A DNA stretch of 64,000 bases, taken from Gonapodya prolifera JEL478 (taxonomy: Eukaryota > Monoblepharomycota > Monoblepharidomycetes > Monoblepharidales > Gonapodyaceae). The translations under genes and the position numbers were made by a program. The notes beneath the pieces are model-generated. The model did not search any database and was not told the DNA's origin. It was given only the letters and a program-made list of their open reading frames with translations. The stretch spans positions 221,627 through 285,626 of the forward strand of contig KQ965792.1 in assembly GCA_001574975.1 (NCBI GenBank), read 5' to 3'. Shown piece after piece: positions 12,699 to 25,100 of the stretch (positions are counted from its first letter, which is position 1; each line of letters begins with the position of its first letter).

Positions 12699-12928
12699 CT
12701 TCACAAAGGGAATCTTGGACGATATTTCATTGGACTCTCGCATTAAAAGCATGACAAGCACTTTGGCACAACAACCAGTACAAGGAATGCATCAATATTT
12801 TGAAACACTTGCAGTCTCTTCTTTTGCCTTTTGGTCTGTACAATTACACCCCGGCGGATTTTCGAAAGAATTACAGTACGTCTAGGCCCAAATTACTCTG
12901 TAAAATATATCATGAATTGAATGAGAAG

Positions 12929-15543
12929 TTATTTGCATCGAATTAGAGCATAAAAGCTCACCTTAATCAGTGTATCTACAAACGGTTTTGAAAACCCAGC
13001 ATCAGTCAGATCAGCGACCTCTGAATCAGAAGTTGTGTTTCGTCAAAAAGCGAGTGGCCCGTTTTAACCGCGCAAACTTACGGTGGAAGTTCCCATTCTC
13101 TTTCCAATATTCAAGTATCTGAAGTGCTCTTTTGTTGCCAATACCCTTCAACTTTTTTATCTTCGCCTCGTCACCCGAGTTTAGCACTAGCAGGAGAGTT
13201 TGCTTTATCTTTCCCAAGTCGATCCGCACAACTTGCCCCTCTTCAGATGCGATGTCATCCTCGCCATCCACCCCTCGTTTTCCCACTAGTTCTTCGACAC
13301 CATTTTCTTGATGTACCTTCCCAAGTTTAGGTCGCCGCGCGTGTCTGACATTATCAGTTTCCAACAGGTTGGTAACATCAGACAGGCTTGTGTCTCGAGG
13401 GGGGTGATATCGGTGTCTCTCAACGAGAATCATGTTGCGGTGGTGGAAACGGAAGTAGGTAAAGTAATTCGTGGTTAGGCAGCGGATTACACTCACAAGT
13501 TTGCCACGCTTCCTGGCACGGTGGATCCTCTAGGAAGAGTGAAACAAAGAGCCTCAGAACCGCCTTAAACAGAAATGGTAGATTGGTGTGCTTACGAGGA
13601 GCCGATGAGTTCTGCTAACGCAGTCTTCGCGATATCTTTCATTTGCTCCCTTATTGTCGTCGGGAGTTCACCTACAAAGATTCAACGAGCAGATTAAGTC
13701 AAGCGGAACGCAAATTCAACCATCTGTTACAAACCCTTGCCCCCACCAGACGACCAAATTGAGCCTGAGTTTTCGGAACCTTTGCCAACTGGCTCCCGCT
13801 GAGCTTCTCCCAACCACCCTTGACGTGCGCGTTTCGCTCGCCCTTTAATCTCTTTTGCTCCTTGGTCGCTGTCATTGCCCCGTTCTCTCTTGCCATTACG
13901 ATCAAGATCAACTTGTTCCTCATCCCCAGACCGTGAAGGAATTTTGCGTGTGCGTTCAATCTCTTCATTTACTTCAACCTGACAGACACGTACAGCAAGT
14001 CGAGGTCAAATTTTCAATGATGGGAAGGCGAAGCTGTTTGTGGTTTTGTGCGCCTACCTTATTCACAATAAGTTTCGATTTGGCAGCGAAATTGAGTGTA
14101 TTATAAGTGTCATTGGCATACTATGGGGCCATTAGGAGGAGCAGAGATGAATTGAAAACAGAAAAAATACCAACCTCCTCCTGTGAGCCAACACAAGCTA
14201 TGATCATTGCCTTGAATCACAGTTAAACGAAAGCGATGGAGTTCAATAACAACGTGTCACACCTTCGCTTTTCCGCCCAAAGAATCCTGCAAGAGGCGAG
14301 TCATCTTCGAGTCTCTGTATGGGACGCGCATCTGCATTCGCAATGAGAAAGCAGGCAACGACGTTGTGGACCAATCGCTTTAAGTACCTGCCCCTTGTTT
14401 AGCGCCTCTACACACTGTCCGAGGACGAAAACTTGAGTGCCAATTGGCGACGTTGAAATGCATGATGTTGCAGTTCGCGTTCTGTTCGGCCACTCACGGC
14501 TTTTGTTGATGGAACCGCTCTCAACCATCCGTAACCCCGTATTTCCAGTCCGTTTGTTATCCTATCAAATGTGGATCATGAAATGATGGAAGAGGTTCCC
14601 AATCGGTGGGACTCAGCTCACCTCGGATCCGGCAAGATCAATTAAGTTGAGTTTCGCGGAGAACGTCTGAAAAGAGCCATCAGAGAGCGGGGTCTTAACA
14701 GTTGCCTTTAAATAAAAGTTCAGACTTCGTTGAGGCCGGATCACGACCTCGCAGTTCCCACCGTGAGCAAAGTTACGAAGTGGCTCCTCGAAGAATGCTC
14801 GTTCAATTTGGTGGCAGCAGTAGCCCGGTTTTTAATAGCGCTACTCAATGTCCGCTCAAAGTCAGGATAATTGTCCACCAAAACTTCCGAAATTCCGGCA
14901 ACGTAAATGTTGCGATTGGCGTCCTCTCTCAAATCCAAACCATTGGCCGTGATTGAGTCGTGAGCGATGAGGTCAAACACTTTTTCATTGTAGATTTCAA
15001 GAAACGACGCTCGAAGAGTCAGGTTCAGGCGCTTCTGCTGTGACGTCTGAAGAAGGGTCTGCACTGTCCGGGGAACGATTCCAGGCGATGTGACACTACC
15101 CAGCATGGAAAAAGTCTTGCCAGCTGAAAAACTCATATGAAATAGCTTCAAAGCGACTTAATAATTTTGATCTTACCGCCGGTCATTCCATACGCGAAGA
15201 TCGTCGCATTCACTCCCGCCAGGACGCCAGCTACGATTTCTTCACATTCCGCGAAGATTGCCTCTTGAGAGTCACCATCCCACACGCGATCAAAGGTGTA
15301 CGTTAAGTCCTCCGCAATCATCCGGGGATTGGGGATCGATACATTGCATGAATCCAATACACGAACGAATGCTGCTCGATGCGATCGTTCGGAAGGAAGA
15401 GTCGGGCGTACCCTGAGTGTAACTTTAACTGGAGCTAGCGACGATGTTTTCTGAATCCGTTTCGCCGTTCCTTGCATTTCGGCCGCCGTCGAGTTGCAGC
15501 TCCGCAAGGTGCTGCCCCTGCACTTGGCTTTGGTCAATCGCAT
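12929..15543 (-). CDS. KIF22: Kinesin-10 motor (KIF22/Kid-like) with C-terminal HhH DNA-binding motif
   Basis: Plus-end chromosome-arm motor. The motor domain starts near residue 39 (VKVTLRVRPTLPSERS). The P-loop reads GMTGAGKT and is split by an intron at 15123-15177. Switch I is NEHSSRSH and switch II is NLIDLAGSE (near 14625). The C-terminus carries a helix-hairpin-helix, KIKKLKGIGNKRALQILEY, as in vertebrate Kid. A last intron (GTAAGT to TTCAG, about 13017-13078) joins GNFH to QVADLTDAGFSKPFVDTL, matching the end of the Kid HhH region, so the stop is put at 12929-12931. Its ATG lies only 15 nt after the TTC27 stop. Dikarya generally lack kinesin-10. The Met in place of the usual Gln of the P-loop is tolerated: human KIF22 has Pro there. 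Confidence 0.88.
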
Positions 15544-15558
15544 TGCCGGGGAAATAGT

Positions 15559-18500
15559 TTACAAACTCTGCAACCTATTGCGTAATTGCTCATACAATTC
15601 TGTACTATCCCAAGATTTTGCAGTACGGCCGATTACAGTCCGAAGAACCATTTTTGCTTGGTACTTCCAGTCCTCGCACACAATTCTGGTCACAGGGTCC
15701 CCAGACGACGACTGTTCGGAAATCGTCTTGGCTCCTATTCTTTCATACGCATCCACGAGTTCCAAGGTTACGCTGACGAATTCTTCAAATGCTTCTTTGG
15801 AGTAGGCAATTTCCGGGTTCTTCGAAACTGCACGATACGCTTTGAGCCGAGCTTCCAGAGCAAGGGTGAACTGTCCATTCCACTCCCAGAATGCCGAAGC
15901 TAATGTCCAAAGTCGAGCGTTCTCCGCGACCTGATCGGTAATCTTGACAAGAAGCTCACTGACTTGCTCCGCAAGATGTCTAGCACTTCTCCCTTCAACG
16001 TCCCTGGTGCCCGAATTGACTGCTTTGAGGATGATGTCCAATACCTCAAGGTCCACAGCTTCTGAACCAGCACTGTGCGCTCGAAGTTCCAAGAGTCTCG
16101 ATGTTGAGCGAACTGCCTCCTCGAAGTCTCCAATGTCCACTGACACGTACAGATAGTTTTGCCATACTTTCCAGGAATCAAAGTTGATCTTCAGGGCTTG
16201 CTGCAATGCACGATGGGCCTCTGGTCTGCGAAGAAGGAATGAACAACGACCATGACTTCAGTCTGGGCAAAACTTACTTTTTCTTCAACTGCAAGTAAAC
16301 GCTCGCTAGGTTATTCCAAGCTTCTCCGTTTTCCCAGTTCATATTCGTGACTTTCGCGAACGCTCGCACGGCTGATTCCCAATCGGAAATCTGCATCGCA
16401 GCGCATCCCAGCATAAACCAAGTGTCCTCGAACAGTGGGTTTATAGCAAGAGCAGCTTCGTAGCACTCAACCGATTTGCTGTAGTTCTTGTTACGGAAGT
16501 GTAGCGATCCCAGGCTTCTCATTGCCCTGGAGTATCGCTTACCCGATAAAGCCCACGACTTCTCGTACATCGCTTCTTCCTTGGTGAGGTCGCCGAGAAG
16601 ACACCAGTACTTGGGAATTTCAGGATCCTTGTTGATTAGCTGACGCAGCAAAGACTCCGCCTTCGCAGTTTTGTCCAGGAGACGAAGGCAATCTACACAT
16701 TGCTCCCACATTTCCAGGCGAGTGTAGATTTCTAAAGCCGAAGCAGTCACTCCAATTGACATGAATCGATCGGCGAGCTCTCGCTAAGACAAAACAAAGA
16801 GAGGAAACTTTAATGTCGGGTGATATGGAGGCCATGACATCAAAAATCAGAAAATCATGGTACTATGACACCATCACAATTTAGCAGTTAATGTCGTGGC
16901 AAGAGCTCCGTCAAAGCAAAACGCCTTCAGGAAAATGCTCCAGTGTGACATAGAACAACGTGTCGAGAGTCCGAAATGGAACCCAACAGACGCAGCGGTC
17001 GCACACCACAGTGAGTTTGATTAACTGCATGGATAACCACCATGCTCCACCGAAATTCGAATATCCCCCATCCTTCGGACAACTGTTTATCGGTCTCTTC
17101 GTCGTACTTACCTCCAATTGCCATTTCGGCGGTAAATCCAAGGCCCAAATCCACATCATCCTTTCCGCGGGAGGGCCTTCATCTACATCGAATTGATCCA
17201 CGAGTGCTTGAAGTTGCAATGCTGCCCGCTCCACTGTGCGTGACTTCTCAGATTCTAAGCGAGACCGCAAAAGAAGCGCCATGGTATAGACAGACCAATT
17301 CGCAGGTTGATCGAGAACACGCTTAAAGGGAGCTGTGAGGGCACTGGAGACTTCAATGATATCAAAATAACTCACTCGAACGAATGGACCCATTTCCTCA
17401 TTCGTGAGGCCGTCCTTTGGATTCGTGTTCTTAACATTTAAGCAGAATGAGAGTAAAATGACTTGATCTGCGACATTTAGCGGTCGGTTGGTATCGTCTC
17501 CAACTGTCGCGTTAGTGAGTTCAATAGTGTCCAGTAAAGTGTCATCATTGAGTTTCAGGTTTTCGGGAAACTTTTGTTTCGTTGGATCTTCGACCCCATT
17601 CCCTGTTTGACTCTTTGCTGAAATTACGAGTTGCGAAACGTCCGTCTGCTGAAACTTTGTCCGCCGACCGAGCGCACCAGTCAGTTGCCAAAAAAACCCA
17701 GAAGATCGTTGTGCGTCTTCAAACGCGCCCTGTCGCGAATTCGAATCCACAAGCGGGCTATGTCATCATCCATTACTCCCCAAGGATTCAAGAGCGCACA
17801 GCGCACTCACCTGAGCCATCCTATCCCGTCGGTGCAGATGGTGTGCGATGCCACATTCCAAATAGTGACGAGTCGCCAGGCTCGAGAAGACACCATCGCT
17901 TGAATCGGTTTGGTAAGCTTCCAAACATTTCCAAATAGATACGCTTTCGCGTTCTATCTCCTCCATCAGCGTCGCCGCCGGGTTCTCCAATATCCGCTGT
18001 TGGAAAAGAAGACTGCGAAGGTTCCACCAGGACAAGGTCTGTGGGCTAGCGGATTGTAAGTCCTGCGATTCTCGAAAAGCAGTTTATTTTCACGTAGCGA
18101 CCTGCAGTTCGATCTCCTCGTGCTCTCGTATGGACCGGTAAATGAGCCTCGCAATCCACAAGAGATAAAGTTGAGGGGTAAGATGATAAACATCTTCGCC
18201 ATCGGCCGACAGCCACAATGCGGCATTTTTCACTATTTTTTCCGCGTGCTGCAAGAAGTTTAGTTAGAATTGCGATGGAGGAAAAATGAATTCATGGCAT
18301 CAATCTCTCACCTTCACCGGTACGATCACCGAAATATCCAACGAAACGGACGGTCCCGTCCAAGCGTTTTGGACAAAAAGACAAAGACTGGCGTTGGCAA
18401 GGAAGAGTAGCTGCGTGGCACGTTCGATCGGCGAGTCATCGTGAAAAAGGAACCAAGCAACACGTCGGGATATGAACCAAGCCAGGTCTTTACACAACAT

Positions 18501-18743
18501 GAAGAGTTAAGAGATGGAAAACAAGGGTGAAGCTTGAAACAATTGCCCACCATGGTGTTCGTTTAGTGATTGGACATCTGGGTTTTCCTCCAGTTTCGTT
18601 CCAAAAAACGTAACAGCAGCATTGGATGTGAGGACTCCAACGTAATCAGCCTTGATTATTGATGATGCAAGGCCAGTAGATGGAAGATCCGTCGATTCGG
18701 TGCTCTCTTGACCGAGTACGACATTGAACTCCAGTGAAGACAT
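15559..18743 (-). CDS. TTC27: TTC27 / Emw1 tetratricopeptide-repeat protein
   Basis: TTC27 is a TPR protein, essential in yeast as Emw1 and linked to cell wall integrity and pre-mRNA processing. The N-terminus (MSSLEFNVVLGQEST) begins at the first true ATG, 18741-18743. The middle has the family block ESEKSRTVERAALQLQALVD followed by PPKWQLE. The C-terminal third is a TPR array at about 16274-16762 and 15559-16206, with helices such as RAMRSLGSLHFRNKNYSKS and YEAALAINPLFEDTWFMLG. About seven short introns interrupt it. The product should be close to the family's 800-900 aa. The stop is 15 nt from the kinesin ATG on the same strand. Identity rests on the family-specific block as well as the TPRs. 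Confidence 0.88.
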
Positions 18744-19180
18744 CACTCGTCCACGAATGAAGGAAGAAAAACAAGAGTATACTACATTTGATTGTATTTC
18801 ACTTCGAACCCTTTAAAGTTTTCCAGAATCCAGAAGCATTGAAGGTGGCCATTCATTTATGCGAGTAAGCACAGTGTGGCTTACAAGATGACATCCATGA
18901 GCGTGCGCGATGTCTGCATCTGGACTCTGGCTTGCCGGTTAAACCCTTTCAAGCCACGAACACAGGACAAACCGAACAAACGCATTCGGCAAAACTGACA
19001 TCCCGTATAAGCCTATGTACATGTATTGTCAAACAGCCGGTATTAGTTGTTTCAATTGCTGCCTTTATGCTTCTGGAAACACTTCAAAGTGACATTCACA
19101 CAATCGATAACATTCCAAGGTCTACCTAGTGTCTGTACAGCTTTGTGTCACCATTTTGTCTTTGCAAAGATACGTTTCAT
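18744..19180. other. Intergenic region, TTC27 / ASCC3
   Basis: About 440 nt lie between the ASCC3 stop and the TTC27 start, both on the minus strand. It must contain the ASCC3 3' end and the TTC27 promoter. The sequence is AT-richer than its flanks, and no gene or repeat was recognised. Confidence 0.4.
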
Positions 19181-22100
19181 TTACACGACTTCCACTGTGA
19201 AGTCAATTTGTCGATCAAGACCAAGATATCCGTCCGAAACCACGAAGATGGTGTAAGTGTAGCGCCCAGGTTCCTCGACGGGAGTAAATGCGAGAGAGGC
19301 GGCTGTTCCAGAGGAGGTCCCGCCCACTGAATCTGCTCGTGATGGGAGCAACCTCTTCAGTGCCACTAAATCATCCGTCTCTGTTTCTCCAATGGCGAGC
19401 CAATAGCTCTCGTATTGAGGCTTCGGGAATCTCGGAGCATGTATCCGGCCATCCTGAATCAGAAACAGTTAAAGCAATATGCAACATCAAAAACGAAAAA
19501 GCAGTTCTCGCCTTCTCTTTGTGCGGTCGTTTACGCTTTATGGAAACTTTGACGGTCACTTCTGTCGAAAGCGGTACTCGATAGTGAAGCTTTGATACCT
19601 CTTCACCGCCTTTGGCAGACAGGCGAACGCCAATATCAGTAAGTGGCATGGACATCACTACGTCGGTTATATTTCGGGCAGAATGAGTACTGATTCCTGG
19701 AACTCGATTGACGATCTCGAATACCCTTTGCTCAGGCATCACAACCAATTCTGCCAGACATTCAACATTTGCGCCACTTTTAGTTCTCATGTGCGAAAGA
19801 GACTGCGAATCCAGATTCGGAAGTGTGAGCAGGGTGTTGCTGTTCCTCCATCGTCCTTGCTTTATGGACTGGAGGAGAGACATGATCTCCAAACTCGTAG
19901 CCAAAAAACCTTGGTCTGCTGCAACATCGACCATCGCCTGGGTTATGCGCACAGCTTGGTCGAGGACCTGCACCATACACATAATAAGACACTTGGCACA
20001 ATTCGTGGGAGTGTGGGGGAAAGGGGACTGTACATTACCATTTTCGTGTCCGTCACATAATCAGCACACGGAAGAGTCTGAAGCCTTTCCAAGTGCGCTT
20101 GAAGAAGTAGAAAAGCTTTTGTGTGAGGACTATCATAGGCTGACCCGACCCGAATCGGAAGCTGCTTTTCAAGCTCTTTGTTCATGATGTCTTCGTTGTG
20201 CCTGACCGGAAGCTCTGCGTATTCGACTGAATCACACAACACCCTCAGAAGATGCGCAAACCAGCCACCGGAGTTCTTTGAGGGATATGTTTCACGTATT
20301 TGATCTTTGAAGATGCGCATCCTAGATGTTGAAAGATAGACCAACGATGAGTCAATGGGCAAGAGCAATTTGTGAAGACATCAACTGACGTTCGATGGTT
20401 GAGATAGTAATAAGATGCGATTTGCCCCAGTGTAGTGCTCCTCAGATGAAACGAATCTCGCACCACCACGCAACCAGATTCGCGTAAATCCTCCACTGTC
20501 CGCTCAATGAGAGTCGACAGGAACTCATTTAATCCACGCTCGGTGTTGTCATCAAGACCATAATAGGTCGGGTTCATGCGAATACGTCGGTAAAAATATG
20601 TCCAAGTGAGGTACTCGAGAGCATCTTGCTTTGATGTGATTGTCCCGGCAACAATTTCTGCATTAAGATGGTCATGTAGAGAGCGATGCAAAGAAGATTC
20701 GACTGGGAAGGGTTCAAACAGAAACTTTTTGTAGAAGTTCTTCTTGGCATCCTGAACAAGTACTCGGGCAACAGCAGAGTCATCGAACTGAGGACGCCCT
20801 GAATGAAATGCAACTTAGTGGCTTCCAACACATGCGCAAGACTTTTGAGAGTACCTGCACGGCCGACCATCTGAAGAACATCGGTAATTGGAAAATCCAC
20901 GTATCCTTTTTGCTTCGGATCAAAGAACTCTGTGCCTTTCACAACAACTAAATGTGCTGGCGTATTTATACCCCACGCAAGAGTCGACGTGGCAACTAAA
21001 ACTTGTATTTTGTTGTTCACAAAGAGTTCTTCGACCACCTTGCGATCAGAGTCAACAAGCCCAGCGTGATGCAGCCCAATCCCATATGCAAGAGTATATC
21101 GAAGAGCTGAATCGCGTATTTGAGTCGTAATCATTTCCATCTCCTCATCATCCATGTGCAAAAACATCCTTGGATTATCATCGTTGGCACAAAGAGTGAT
21201 GAGATCTTGAGCGGTTAATCGTGTTTGTCGGCGAGATGACACAAACACCAAAACTGGTTTGCTTGGAGAATGAGTCCTGATTGCCTTGTAAGTCGGTTTC
21301 TGAAAGAAAAATTGCTTAAAAGTCAACGCAGCAGGAAGAAAAGTCATTTTGTGGTGATCAGCTTACGTTCATTGCTTGCATCCGAGGACAGTAAAATTTG
21401 CCTTTAAGCAACATGGCGATGTGACCGATAAACACACCCAATGCTCCAAAATGACATGAATGTCAGGGAAAGGACAACGCACCAGCAAAACTGTCGATAT
21501 GAATTTCCAGTGGAACAGGTCTAACGGAATGCTTGAAGTTGAACATCCCCACATCCTTGATACCAAGCCAATCCGCCAGATCGTTGGCGTTCGCCAATGC
21601 AGTGCTCAGACCAACGAGACGAATGGACCTCTCCGTATGTGCAGAAATATAGTTTAGACGACTGACGATAACCTCGAGGACTGGTCCGCGATCACCTCCC
21701 AGAAGATGGATCTCATCGATAATAACGAGTGACACATCTTTTACGTATCCTCTACTCTGCCAGCTGAATGCCACACAACCGCATTAATAAGATATTCCTG
21801 TTCGATAGTGACGAATTGCCCATACCTTCTGGAAACGCCATCCCATTTTTCCGGTGTTGTGATGATGACATCGGCGGACTGTACAGATTGAATGTCGGGT
21901 GTGACATCACCCGTCAATTCAACCAATTTCCTCCCCATCGGGCCCATTAGCCTGCCGTTCCAGTCCACTACGCGTTCTCTTACAAGAGCCTTCAAAGGGG
22001 CGATATAGACGACTTTCGAAGAAGGGCGTTCTCGAAACGCATTCCTGTATGGATGCAAAAGAGCTTCACGGAGGAATTTGGACATCACAGTTTAGTTGTC

Positions 22101-25100
22101 TCACCACATCGCCAGTTCTGCGGCAACTGTCTTTCCTGAACCAGTCGGGGCACCCACAAGAGCATTATGGTTTGTCCAATATAAGGTGTGGAAAATTTGG
22201 GTCTGTATTGCATTGAAGAAAGTGAACCTGGGGCGACAAATCTCCTCGAGAACCTCATTTTGAAGGGCCGTTATTGGAAGCGGTTGGAGATTGAGTAGCT
22301 CCGTGTGTGGTGTTCGCTGCATCTGAGGCAGTATAAGGTGCTTGAAAGACACCGCAATCGCATTCTCTGCGCCGACCCAGCGGTCCGATACCGTCCGCAC
22401 AAATATTTGGGGAGGAAGCTCATCTGCTGTCGACGTTGTTTTGGGAATAGGAATCGTGAAAGACAACTTGGTTGTCTCCCGCGCTTGCTTCCTATTTATA
22501 ACGAGGTACTCCGAGTGCAAGATCTCCGTGTGCTCAGAGTCTTCGACCCACAGCCAAAACGATTCGTTTGTACCATGCATTCGATCAGACCAAATGAAAT
22601 CTGTTGTCACATCCAAATCAATTCTCAGCACAGTTCTTGTTATTGGAGCTACGTGCGCTTCGATGAGGAGCTGAGGAAACTCTTGTACGCATTTTTGCAC
22701 TGTCCGTCCGAACTTCATATGTCGAATCCAGGCTCCAATGTCGTTGGGGTCCATCTCCCTGAGTGTATCAATCGACGCGCCACCTGGTTTTCCTTCTAAC
22801 TTTTTTATAACGTCAATGGGAAGTTCGAATTGGTTCAGAGGGTGTTCGAAGCTCCAAAGTCGGCGGTCCACTGATTTAGAAAGAGAGAGAATTCGAGAGG
22901 CTACTGGTCCCCAGTTTCTATTCAGAGCGACTTCAAATAGAGCTCTCAGAATTCTCGCCGAGTTTTGCGCGACATAGTTTGTGTCTGACACAAGAGCGAA
23001 ATCGTCCACCCGTGATCGTGAGATGTAATTCTGCAGTAAAACGTTGACCTTTCCGTATGTGGTGTCTACCCCACCCTCCAAAGAAAGCACATGGTTTCAC
23101 ATCCAGTCACCAAGCATAAATGTAAACGTCACTCTTACCTTTGCCGCGCAAACCGCAGCTTCCTCGAGGTCCTTCAATTCTGGAATTTCCTCCTCTCTTA
23201 CTTTGACATTCTCAAACTCGGTACTCATACTAACCATGCTGAGAATGTCGGCTTCAGTCATTCTCGGGGTCATCAACTCATTGAATATTTCGACACTAGA
23301 TAGACGGACGTAGTAATTGCTCGCGATGCGGCCCAAGTCTTTGGATGTGAAGTAACCGGTGCTCTCGTCAAAGACGATCATTTGGGCTTTGGCAAGCCTC
23401 TTGGCCGCCGAGACGACGAGATCTCGTCGGCGTTTGCCAAGCAGGCGATCGTGCTCCACATCTTCCCATTTCATTCCATAGTTCAGTGGATTCTTCCGCA
23501 TTCGAATGTGTAAGAAGGTGTATCCTAGCCAGTTTACCGCCTCGTCAATGTTTGTGACTGTCCCCAAAGATATCTCCGCGTTTAGATTGTCTTCCAGGTT
23601 TTCAACAAACTTGCTCTCTATAGGAAATTGCTGAGTCATGGAGGTGACATAATGACTAAGCTTATCATGGCTCGTAAGTATGTACCCCAAACCGTGACTA
23701 AACACGAAACACGGTGAGTACAGCGGAAGCATCCACGCTGTATAAAACGAGTTTGTACTAACTCTTCGTATTGCGGACGACCTGCTCTCCCGAAAATCTG
23801 CAACACATCCAATATAGACAGATCAACAAAAGACCCCTTCTGAGCACTGTAGACTTGGGTGCCTTTGATTATGACTGCGTAGGCAGGCAAGTTGACGCCC
23901 CATGCCAGTGTCGACGTGCAAACGAGAACTTTAATGAGTCCATCTCCAAATAGCCGTTCAGTTAAGGTGCGATCCGAACGGAGCATTCCTGCGATAACGT
24001 TTGTGAAACAACCGAGAATTCACAAAAACTGCAACATCATCCCACCTGCATGGTGTATGCCAAAACCTCGTGCAAAAAGCTCAACGAGCTCCTTGTTCCT
24101 TGATTTCTGAACATCTTTCATAGCGTTGACAAACTTAGGGTCTTCGGAGCAGTCGAAGACACCTGCAGCCCGCAAAGAATAACTTGACGTGTATGAGCGT
24201 TGCAATATGCGCACCCACCTGCTTCGCCCTCATTATTGCTTATATTTCGCAGTTCAGTGGCAGTGCTGACTGTTGCTTTGCGTGCATGTACAAAAACCAT
24301 CACTTGCTTCCCAGATTTTACGAGATCTACAACTTTCTCGTATGTGAGCTTGTCCATAATCGAGTTGAATTGTTTGCTACCGGACTTCGCTTTGATGCCT
24401 ATGAATGACTGAGCAAGCGGTACGGGTCGAAACCCAGAATCAAAGAAAAAGAGACCTTTGTAAGGATTAACCCTGCAAGAAACGTTCAAAGTCTTGCTCA
24501 TATGCAGGGGAAAGTAGGTGGACTCGCACTTCAAAAATTCGGCCACATCGACGTAATTTGGAAGGGTTGCTGAAAGGCCCACCAGTCTGATTAAAGATTG
24601 AGAGCTTTCCACCTGATGGACAAGATCGTTAGACCTGTATTCAATGCTTGCAGATCACACCAGTCCACACACCTGACGTAAAGTCCTTGCAACAAGACTC
24701 TCCAACACCGCACCACGATCGTCATGCAAAAGGTGCACTTCATCGATTATCAGCAGTCGGACTTTGCTGACAAGCTCTGAATCTCCCACGCTTTTTCGAG
24801 TGACTACATCCCATTTCTCTGGTGTCGTGACAATCATCTGCGTGTTCATGATCTCGGTTTTAGTCATTTGCATATCTCCAGTGAGCTCGCGCACTTGAAT
24901 ACCCAAAGATCCTGTACCAATCCGCGAAGAAAACTTTCGCACGATTTCTGCAGCAAGAGCTTTCATTGGTGCCACATAAACAATTTTGAAGTCAGAAAGA
25001 GCAATATTGTCACCCGAACGGAACTGCGAAATTGCACGGAGGACGCAAAGCATCGCAACATCGGTTTTACCCTGGAACAGGTTATAGTCGGACGAGCGAG

